Shown: one piece after another, positions 40,865-46,368 of the stretch
Layout: each line of letters begins with the position of its first letter
Position numbering within the stretch: the first letter of the stretch is position 1
Position numbers and translations under genes: made by a program
DNA from: an uncultured Lachnospiraceae bacterium
GTDB taxonomy: Bacteria; Bacillota; Clostridia; Lachnospirales; Lachnospiraceae
Direction: 5' to 3'
DNA length: 46,368 nt
Assembly (NCBI GenBank): GCA_910586205.1
Contig: CAJUGD010000032.1
Span: 1-46,368, forward strand
Notes under the pieces: model-generated
What the model was told of the DNA's origin: nothing
The model's input: only the letters and a program-made list of their open reading frames with translations
The model's database searches: none

Positions 40865-42318
40865 TTAACACCCTCTCTGGTATCTTCCAGCACAATCCCC
40901 ATGTCCAGAAGTTTCCCCCGAATCTCATCCGCCAATGCAAAGTTCTTTGCCTTTCTTGCCTGCTGCCGGGCCTGAATCATAACCTCGATCTCATCATCCA
41001 AAATATCTTCTTTTCTTTCTGTGACAATTCCCAGCACATCACACAGACGCTCCAAAAGCTCTTTCATAAAATCAATGTATGTCAGACTGCTGTCGCCGGA
41101 AACCGTAGAATTACAAAGTTTTACCAACTCAAATACTGCTGCTATCGCATCTGCAGTATTAAAGTCATCCTCCATGGCTGCCTCATATTTTGCAGAAAGC
41201 TCCTTTGCAGTCCCTATGTGATTCTGCTCCTCTGCAGTTCTCACTGTCTTGGCGCTTTTTGCTGCAAGAGCTGCATCGACATTTCCCTTTTCCCGCTCTA
41301 AGGCAGCCTTCCTGGCATCTCTTAGACGATCTGCTGCTGTCAAGATCCGTTCCAAACCATTTTTAGAAGCCTCCATCAGCTCTGCGCTGAAGTTCAAAGG
41401 ACTGCGGTAGTGGGCACTCAGCATAAAGAACCGCAGCACCTGAAGATCATATCTTTCGCTGATCTCTCTCACTGTAAAGAAATTCCCCAAGGATTTGGAC
41501 ATCTTCTGTACATGTCCATTTGTATCTATATTTAAAAATGCATTGTGCATCCAATAGGTGGCAAACGGTTTTCCATTGGCCGCCTCAGATTGAGCAATCT
41601 CATTCTCATGATGAGGGAAGATCAAATCCTCTCCTCCTGCATGAATATCAATCTGCTCTCCCAAATACTTCTTCGCCATCACGGAGCACTCAATATGCCA
41701 TCCCGGGCGGCCTTGACACCATGGAGAATCCCAATAAGGCTCTCCCTCCTTCTTTGGCTTCCAAAGTACAAAATCAGAAGGAGCCTCCTTCCCCTCCTCT
41801 CCTGTCACCTTAATCTCTCGAAAACCGGACTGAAGCTCATCTAAATTCTTGTGGGACAGCTTGCCATAATCCTGAAAAGAAGATGTCCGAAAGTACACGG
41901 TGCCATCCTGTGCCGCATAAGCATGACCCTTTTCAATTAAGATCTGAATCATCTTAAGCATCCCGTCAATCTCCAAAGTGGCCTGAGGATGGGTGGTAGC
42001 CGGCTTTACATTCATCCCTCCCATATCCTTTTTGCACTCCTCAATGTAACGGCTGGAAATAACCTCTGAATCCACGCCTTCTTCTATGGCCTTTTTAATA
42101 ATCTTATCATCTACATCGGTAAAATTGGACACATAATTGACCTGATAGCCTTTATATTCAAAATATCTCCGAACCGTATCAAACACAAGCATCGGACGCG
42201 CGTTGCCAATATGAATAAAATTATAGACCGTAGGCCCGCACACATACATCTTCACCTTTCCCGGCTCAAGAGGCACAAACTCCTCTTTTCTTCTGGTCAA
42301 TGTGTTAAATATCTTCAT
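40849..42318 (-). CDS. cysS: cysteine--tRNA ligase
   Basis: Charges tRNA-Cys. Zinc and ATP site at the N-terminus (KMYVCGPTVYNFIHIGNARP; C28 and the HIGN motif), GWHIECSVMAKKYLG, HAGGEDLIFPHHENEIAQ and the signature KMSKSLGNFF are all present. 489 residues, slightly longer than the E. coli enzyme because of a charged insertion near residues 340-365 (ALEREKGNVDAALAAKSAK). 63 bases after ispF. Confidence 0.97.
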   Translation of the reverse strand: MKIFNTLTRRKEEFVPLEPGKVKMYVCGPTVYNFIHIGNARPMLVFDTVRRYFEYKGYQVNYVSNFTDVDDKIIKKAIEEGVDSEVISSRYIEECKKDMGGMNVKPATTHPQATLEIDGMLKMIQILIEKGHAYAAQDGTVYFRTSSFQDYGKLSHKNLDELQSGFREIKVTGEEGKEAPSDFVLWKPKKEGEPYWDSPWCQGRPGWHIECSVMAKKYLGEQIDIHAGGEDLIFPHHENEIAQSEAANGKPFATYWMHNAFLNIDTNGHVQKMSKSLGNFFTVREISERYDLQVLRFFMLSAHYRSPLNFSAELMEASKNGLERILTAADRLRDARKAALEREKGNVDAALAAKSAKTVRTAEEQNHIGTAKELSAKYEAAMEDDFNTADAIAAVFELVKLCNSTVSGDSSLTYIDFMKELLERLCDVLGIVTERKEDILDDEIEVMIQARQQARKAKNFALADEIRGKLLDMGIVLEDTREGVKWKKA

Positions 42319-42381
42319 GTCAAGCGTTCTCCTTTTCAGCCCTTTTTTGTTCCTCTGATTTTATAAAACTATTCAGACAGC

Positions 42382-42873
42382 TTATACCTCTCCCATCTCT
42401 TTACTTTCCAGAAGCAAAGCCACTGCCTGAGCCGCAATCCCCTCTCCTCTGCCGGTAAAGCCAAGCCCTTCTTCTGTTGTTGCTTTTATGCTGACCCTAT
42501 TCTTCTCCAAATGAAGGACTTGGGCAATATTCTCTGCCATTTGGCAACGATAGGATGCCAGCTTAGGCTTTTGTGCAATAATCGTAGCATCAATATTTCC
42601 CACCGTAAAACCCTGCGTCTTTAAGAGTCTGCCAACCTCCCGCAAAAGCTCCATACTGGAAATCCCCTTATATCTCTGATCCGTATCTGGAAAATGCTGC
42701 CCGATATCCCCTAAAGCCGCTGCCCCTAGCAAAGCGTCCATAACCGCATGAGTCAGCACATCTGCATCTGAATGACCCAAAAGCCCTTTTTCATAAGGAA
42801 TACTTACACCGCCTAAGATCAGCTCCCTTTCCTGTACTAACCGATGGACATCATATCCTTGTCCAATTCTCAT
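42382..42873 (-). CDS. ispF: 2-C-methyl-D-erythritol 2,4-cyclodiphosphate synthase
   Basis: Fifth step of the MEP isoprenoid pathway, releasing CMP to form the cyclodiphosphate. Zinc ligands D8, H10 and H42 occur in MRIGQGYDVHRL and SDADVLTHAVMD; the HSDAD loop is at 34-38. The 163 residues are the standard size. It lies between the lipid-kinase gene and cysS in one direction; ispD is not in the window. Confidence 0.96.
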   Translation of the reverse strand: MRIGQGYDVHRLVQERELILGGVSIPYEKGLLGHSDADVLTHAVMDALLGAAALGDIGQHFPDTDQRYKGISSMELLREVGRLLKTQGFTVGNIDATIIAQKPKLASYRCQMAENIAQVLHLEKNRVSIKATTEEGLGFTGRGEGIAAQAVALLLESKEMGEV

Positions 42874-42904
42874 ATTTTCATTCTCCCCACAGTCTTTTTA
42901 TCCC

Positions 42905-43846
42905 TCAGACTGTCATCCGAATAGCTTTCTCAATGCATCTTAAATGAATATCAGTCTGGCAATAACAATCCTCACCATCCGTATGAACCGGCATAGGTCG
43001 GTCTACATGAATGCGCACCTCTTTACAGCTATAGAACCGCACACCCCGGTGATGGCCTGCCTTTCCTAACAATGCATCTACAAGAACCGGAAGAAGCCCT
43101 ATTTTGGAAGAGTTATGCACCACGCATACTTCTAAAAGCCCATCGCTTCCATCTGCCTTAGGAGCAAACCGAAAACCTCCTCCTTCATAGGGATGAATAT
43201 GAGCTGATATAAAATAAATATGGTTAAACTCTATCTTTCTTGTACCGTCCAACAGCAGATATCCCTTCACAGGCATTGTCCGGAGAAACTGGCGGATCCC
43301 TAGCAATATATAAACAATGTTCCCCGGCAGATAAGGTCTCCTTCTGCCATGACTGTCCCTGCCTTTACTTCGAATATTCAGAAGATCATGACAAACTGCC
43401 GCATCAAATCCCAACCCGCTGCTAACTGCAAACCGACGATGGGCAGGAGAGCCGTTTTCATATGACAGTACTCCATAATCCAGGCCAATCTGACGGCATG
43501 AATTTAAAATTCGTTTCAGACACCGCTCCGGACTCCGTGGCAGCTTTAAGCTTTTTGCAAAATCATTACCTACACCAGTAGGAACATGCCCGAATGTAAT
43601 CTGTTCTTTAAAGGACAATCCGTTTAATATCTCGTTGACCGTTCCATCTCCTCCTACGGCCACTATTGTACAGGGACCTGTGTCCCCTTCTGCCAAACGA
43701 CCGGCATACATCATAGCATCTCCTGGTGCCTGCGTCATCATCACCTCATATTCAACCCCGGAATGCTGCAGCCGGTGTTCCAGCCTTTTCCATACTTTTC
43801 CTCCATGACCCTGATTGGCACTTGGATTCACGATAAAATAGTACAC
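42905..43846 (-). CDS. diacylglycerol kinase-family lipid kinase (DagK/YegS type)
   Basis: Phosphorylates diacylglycerol or a related lipid, recycling it into phospholipid synthesis. VYYFIVNPSANQGHGGKVW starts the fold, GGDGTVNEILNG is the nucleotide loop near residue 68, and VPTGVGNDFAKSL the second motif. The start is a GTG at 43846 with GGAGG six bases upstream, giving 313 residues; the longer frame lacks a site. It lies 31 bases before ispF. Substrate is inferred from the family. Confidence 0.9.
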   Translation of the reverse strand: MYYFIVNPSANQGHGGKVWKRLEHRLQHSGVEYEVMMTQAPGDAMMYAGRLAEGDTGPCTIVAVGGDGTVNEILNGLSFKEQITFGHVPTGVGNDFAKSLKLPRSPERCLKRILNSCRQIGLDYGVLSYENGSPAHRRFAVSSGLGFDAAVCHDLLNIRSKGRDSHGRRRPYLPGNIVYILLGIRQFLRTMPVKGYLLLDGTRKIEFNHIYFISAHIHPYEGGGFRFAPKADGSDGLLEVCVVHNSSKIGLLPVLVDALLGKAGHHRGVRFYSCKEVRIHVDRPMPVHTDGEDCYCQTDIHLRCIEKAIRMTV

Positions 43847-43900
43847 GAAAAACCTCCAAAACACATTACTGCTAAAACCACCACGAAACTTGAAAAGCTT

Positions 43901-44017
43901 TGTTCACTGCTCCTGTCCTATCATGTCCGTCTGTTCTGCCATCCACTCTCCACTGCAATTCGCTCAACGGCCAGATATTACTCACACTAAGATCGTGGGA
44001 AATCTCGTTAAGTATTC
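43901..44017. repeat. dispersed repeat family 2, copy B (diverged)
   Basis: It follows the same course as 8522-8640: TGTTCAC start, ATGTCCG, GCAATTCGCT, a CACTAAG-TCGTG block (43985 on) and TTAAGTATTC end. Many substitutions, but the order and spacing match. It fills the 222-base gap between the PAP2-like and lipid-kinase genes. Confidence 0.6.
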
Positions 44018-44068
44018 CTATTATATCATAAATTCCGCAAAATGCCTAAGAAAATTTCTATAAAATAA

Positions 44069-44725
44069 TCAGCTCATCACTTTTCTCTGCACCAGTTTCC
44101 TGCTTCCGGCATAATCCTCACCATAAACAAACGGATACACCACATAAGCCAGTATCAATGCCCCTACTGCATCCAAAGCAGAATGCTGCTTCAAAAACAT
44201 AGTAGACAAGCAGATTGCCATCATTAATAGAAAAGAAAACTTCCGCACCCAAACCCTTTCCTGCAGCACAGCGCTTTTCATAATCGCTGCATGAACACCT
44301 AGAGAATTATACACATGAATGCTAGGAAACACATTCGTAGAAGTATCCGCTGTATGAATCAGGGAAACCAAAAAACTGCAAAAATTCTTATGGGAATCCA
44401 CAGATACCCTCAAATCCGTTCCATTAGGAAAAAACGTATAAACTAAAAGGCTGATCGTCATTCCGGTAAACAGAAAGGTACACAAGCGATAGTACTCATG
44501 CTTACTCACAAAAAAGAAATAGCCTAATGTTCCTGCGACATAGATGAACCACATTAAATAAGGGATCACAAAATATTCATTAAAAGGAATAAAATCATCC
44601 AGCCGCACATGCATCACCGTATAATCTCTCACCACGGTTCGCTCCAGATATAAAAACCAGGGCAAATAAATAAACCAATACCCCATTGCCCCAATATGTC
44701 CGTATTTCTTTAACAAATTTTTCAC
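44069..44725 (-). CDS. PAP2/Aur1-type membrane phosphatase or phosphotransferase
   Basis: A 218-residue protein with about six membrane helices. STNVFPSIHVYNS and, about 50 residues on, KQHSALDAVGA give the second and third PAP2 motifs (PSxH and HSxxD). The first KxxxxxxRP motif is not seen, so it fits the Aur1/Ipt1-type PAP2_C group rather than a standard phosphatidic-acid phosphatase. The start is GTG at 44725 with a weak AAGG site. It has its own promoter. Likely acts on lipid phosphate head groups; direction and substrate are unknown. Confidence 0.83.
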   Translation of the reverse strand: MKNLLKKYGHIGAMGYWFIYLPWFLYLERTVVRDYTVMHVRLDDFIPFNEYFVIPYLMWFIYVAGTLGYFFFVSKHEYYRLCTFLFTGMTISLLVYTFFPNGTDLRVSVDSHKNFCSFLVSLIHTADTSTNVFPSIHVYNSLGVHAAIMKSAVLQERVWVRKFSFLLMMAICLSTMFLKQHSALDAVGALILAYVVYPFVYGEDYAGSRKLVQRKVMS

Positions 44726-44766
44726 TTGACTTCGCCTTTCTTTTTAATCAACTAACTTTTCCCGGA

Positions 44767-44795
44767 ATTATATCACACTCCCCTAAAGAGTACAA
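44767..44795 (-). promoter_or_regulatory. promoter of the PAP2-type gene
   Basis: TTGTAC (44790-44795), 17-base spacer and consensus TATAAT (44767-44772) on the minus strand, about 40 bases before the start. Confidence 0.78.
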
Positions 44796-44800
44796 TAGAG

Positions 44801-44819
44801 TTTCTAAAATGTTTAGAAA
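44801..44819. promoter_or_regulatory. inverted repeat next to the PAP2-gene promoter
   Basis: TTTCTAAA, three bases, TTTAGAAA: a perfect 8-bp dyad five bases upstream of the -35. Its position suits an activator or repressor operator; the factor is unknown. Confidence 0.5.
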
Positions 44820-44954
44820 ACCGAAATAATATTTCAGCTTTCTTTTATGTATGTATTATATGCAGTTTTTCATAAGACAACCCTTACATTTTCACAAACC
44901 AAACCTCATATTGAAAAAAGATAAAAGTTTCCAAATTTTTTCCAAATAAATTGC

Positions 44955-44983
44955 TTGACAAAATAAATATCATGAGGTAAAAT
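44955..44983 (+). promoter_or_regulatory. tRNA-Arg promoter
   Basis: TTGACA (44955-44960), 17-base spacer and TAAAAT (44978-44983), about 58 bases before the tRNA. Confidence 0.78.
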
Positions 44984-45041
44984 AACAACCGTTGCAGCAA
45001 GTATTTTATATATTTATACAAGTTGCATGTTGCTCAGTTAT

Positions 45042-45115
45042 GTGTGCGTAGCTCAGCTGGATAGAGCACTTGGCTACGGACCAAGGTGTCGGGAGTTCGA
45101 ATCTTCTCGCGCACG
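45042..45115 (+). tRNA. tRNA-Arg (ACG)
   Basis: A 74-base cloverleaf: acceptor GTGTGCG with CGCGCAC, D arm GCTC/GAGC, anticodon loop CTACGGA (anticodon ACG, wobble A expected to become inosine), T loop TTCGAAT with a stem that has two G-T pairs. CCA is not encoded. The decayed element just downstream makes it a possible integration site. Confidence 0.94.
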
Positions 45116-45135
45116 TTAAAGAGCATTACAAAAGG

Positions 45136-45167
45136 GAGTATTTATCGAAAGATAGATACTCTTTTTT
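45136..45167 (+). terminator. terminator of tRNA-Arg
   Basis: An 11-bp stem GAGTATTTATC/GATAGATACTC with a GAAA tetraloop and a TTTTTT tail. Confidence 0.82.
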
Positions 45168-45369
45168 GTTTTGTTGTGAAGTTCTTAGAAAATTTAAGGA
45201 GTTGCGTCTAAGGATTTTGGTAAAAATAAGGGGAGTGCATGGAATATCAGCCTGTGCGTAGGTGCGAATCGCTGGCATACGCTTTTGAAATCGCTTGCGC
45301 TTTCAGGGGTTTTGGAGGGACTGCTACTCTCCTATTTGATACAATAAAATTTTAAAATGGTTTATGTAG

Positions 45370-45408
45370 CCTTATGGGATTTTGATTCCATAGGGTCTTT
45401 TTTATTTT
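45370..45408 (+). terminator. second terminator-like hairpin
   Basis: CCTTATGG/CCATAGGG with a 10-base loop (one mismatch), then TCTTTTTTATTTT. No gene is seen between it and tRNA-Arg; it may belong to decayed mobile DNA. Confidence 0.5.
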
Positions 45409-45417
45409 GAGGATTTT

Positions 45418-45560
45418 GGGGATGAGGGAATGGTGGGATGGGGAGAGATAGTCCCAAAATGATTGTAATGGGGTTTAAAGGGGGTTTATTGGATTGAGTG
45501 GGGAATTTGTCAGGATTGAGGAGGAAATGGGTTTAAAGGGGATTTTATGGGTTTTTAAGA
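45418..45560 (+). other. G-run-rich segment with a quadruplex-type motif
   Basis: GGGG, GGG, GGG and GGGG runs with 4-, 6- and 2-base loops at 45418-45443 fit the quadruplex pattern. Downstream GGGTTTAAAGGGG occurs twice (about 45473 and 45531). It covers the end of the RepA fragment. Confidence 0.5.
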
Positions 45561-45657
45561 TATGGCGGTCGGTCAAAAGGATTTTCGGGATGCGGTAGAA
45601 GCTGTACTGGTCGGCTTCATTCCCGTAGTAGTAATTCAGATTCAAAGTTTCCGGCAT
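45475..45657 (-). pseudogene. 5' fragment of a plasmid/ICE replication initiator (RepA N-terminal type)
   Basis: MPETLNLNYYYGNEADQYSF followed by YRIPKILLTDR is the N-terminus of replication initiator A proteins of Firmicute plasmids and integrative elements, which usually continue with a winged-helix domain. Here the match ends after about 33 residues and the frame runs on into low-complexity G-rich DNA before stopping. AGGAGG lies eight bases before the ATG, so the start of the gene is preserved while the rest is lost. It marks a decayed mobile element. Confidence 0.72.
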
Positions 45658-45686
45658 TTTCAAAGCCTCCTGTCTAAATGAAAAAA

Positions 45687-45713
45687 GCCCCGGCGATCTA
45701 CGTCACCAGGGCA
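45687..45713 (-). terminator. hairpin with T tail upstream of the RepA fragment
   Basis: GCCCTGG/CCGGGGC stem (one T-G pair) and a TTTTTT tail on the minus strand. With the next hairpin it forms a tandem pair ahead of the repA start, a probable attenuator of the lost element. Confidence 0.65.
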
Positions 45714-45734
45714 GAGTTATCTATAAACAAAAAA

Positions 45735-45773
45735 GCCGCACAGTAGCTGAACATCCGTCAGTTACTGTGCGGC
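45735..45773 (-). terminator. long hairpin with T tail (tandem with the previous one)
   Basis: GCCGCACAGTAACTGA pairs with TCAGCTACTGTGCGGC, about 16 bp with one mismatch, followed by TTTTTT on the minus strand. Confidence 0.75.
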
Positions 45774-45820
45774 TGATAGGAATTAAAATCGGTATTACCG
45801 GGTTGCTGCCCGTTTGTCCT

Positions 45821-45931
45821 TTATGTGAAATGCTTCCTTATCACCTCCCAGTCTGCCCCACCAAAGGGCGTATTGTAATGGAAAAAGAATGGTGACAAAT
45901 CCGAAAATCCTCTCTGATTAAGATTGCTCAT
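45821..45931 (-). CDS. possible 36-residue small protein of the decayed element
   Basis: A short frame starting MSNLNQRGFSDLSPFFF and ending GGADWEVIRKHFT, closed by TAA. The ribosome site is poor. The ordered end suggests a real C-terminus, either of a small element-borne protein or of a larger gene whose front is lost. It lies upstream of the hairpin pair and the RepA fragment in the same direction. Confidence 0.3.
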   Translation of the reverse strand: MSNLNQRGFSDLSPFFFHYNTPFGGADWEVIRKHFT

Positions 45932-46073
45932 GGAATTCTTCGTTTTCAGGAAACAACAACATATGGTGATATATACGTTTTTGTTTCTGTATTTAGTGTC
46001 ATATGCGCGCTTTACAACACCTGAGCAACCTTGGTAATAATGGGTTTTCCGATTTGTCCTTATTATACCGTAA

Positions 46074-46265
46074 GGGCACTGCTATACCACCTATCTGAAA
46101 TTGTTTGGAGCGGATTTAGAAAATGTAGAGTTTTCTCTGGGGCATACCGTAGACGGGGTAAGGGGAGAATATCTGGCAGACTTAACGCCTGATTATGTTA
46201 AGCTGTTACTGCCCAAAATTAAGGAAATGGCGGAGCAGGTCAGGAAGGAAGAAGAAGCGGTATAA
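46074..46265 (+). pseudogene. probable C-terminal fragment of a tyrosine recombinase
   Basis: An open frame directly after a TAA, without a start codon, encodes 63 residues. YTTYLKLFGADLENVEFSLGHT followed by GVRGEYLADLTPDYVKLL has the order of an integrase tail: a helix before G-D-x-x-x-V, then the LGH motif, then a Tyr followed by LTP and a closing helix. The catalytic Arg and most of the enzyme are absent. It points the same way as the nearby tRNA-Arg. Assignment is by pattern only. Confidence 0.45.
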
Positions 46266-46341
46266 AGGTTTAACAGTCAGGGAGGCACATACCAAAATAC
46301 CAGAAATACCAAACAGCTCTGACGCTTAAAAAATTTTTCGC

Positions 46342-46364
46342 AAAAAAACCTCCCATTTTATGGG
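46342..46364 (-). terminator. possible terminator at the window edge
   Basis: CCCAT/ATGGG stem with a 3-base loop followed on the minus strand by AGG and seven T. It would end a transcript coming from beyond the window. Confidence 0.4.
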
Positions 46365-46368
46365 AAAA

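Overview
The window looks like chromosome from a low-to-mid GC Firmicute, most likely class Clostridia, family Lachnospiraceae. Supporting signs are an oxygen-independent ribonucleotide reductase pair (NrdD/NrdG), an FprA-type flavodiiron protein, L-lactate dehydrogenase, a CIRCE-controlled groESL operon, mini-RNase III, the ispF-cysS-mrnC-rlmB block, a CdaA/CdaR pair, B. subtilis-type LexA boxes, strong AGGAGG-like ribosome sites and many TTGACA-17-TATAAT promoters. The genus cannot be fixed by eye. Nearly all protein genes are on the minus strand.

Layout. 1-1.9 kb: a secreted cell-wall-binding-repeat protein, a multi-helix structured RNA with its own promoter and terminator, and a tRNA-Asn/tRNA-Leu pair. 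2.0-4.8 kb: nrdD-nrdG. 5.0-8.5 kb: a heterodimeric ABC exporter. 8.7-15.5 kb: YihY-type membrane protein (plus strand), NUDIX hydrolase, PIN-like protein, flavodiiron protein, lone response regulator, FliB-like cysteine-rich protein, endonuclease III and a YtvI-type permease. 15.5-19.1 kb: hisC, an aspartate-type aminotransferase and a Wzy-like polymerase. 19.2-21.3 kb: ptsH-ptsI. 21.5-25.2 kb: the c-di-AMP synthesis operon (two unfamiliar membrane proteins, CdaA, CdaR). 25.4-29.8 kb: guaB, a small membrane protein and groESL. 30-34.6 kb: an alanine-rich anchored protein, glnS, a small orphan gene under what looks like a LexA/SOS promoter, tRNA-Thr and a 25-residue-repeat DUF4397 protein. 34.7-39.6 kb: ldh, a reduced pilus/type II secretion-like cluster and a secreted transglutaminase. 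39.7-44.7 kb: rlmB, mrnC, cysS, ispF, a diacylglycerol-kinase-type lipid kinase and a PAP2-type membrane enzyme. 44.9-46.4 kb: tRNA-Arg followed by a decayed mobile element (RepA start fragment, probable tyrosine-recombinase tail).

The most notable signals outside ordinary housekeeping are: (1) a sigma-A promoter with three LexA-type boxes driving an unrecognised 82-residue protein at 32.8-33.2 kb; (2) the structured RNA at 1.13-1.47 kb; (3) at least three families of small dispersed, partly palindromic repeats, one of which supplies the stop codons of two unrelated genes; (4) a miniature pseudopilin locus with a half-length GspF-like protein; and (5) a possible SigK-like promoter before the repeat-rich DUF4397 protein. 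No CRISPR array, rRNA or complete mobile element is present.
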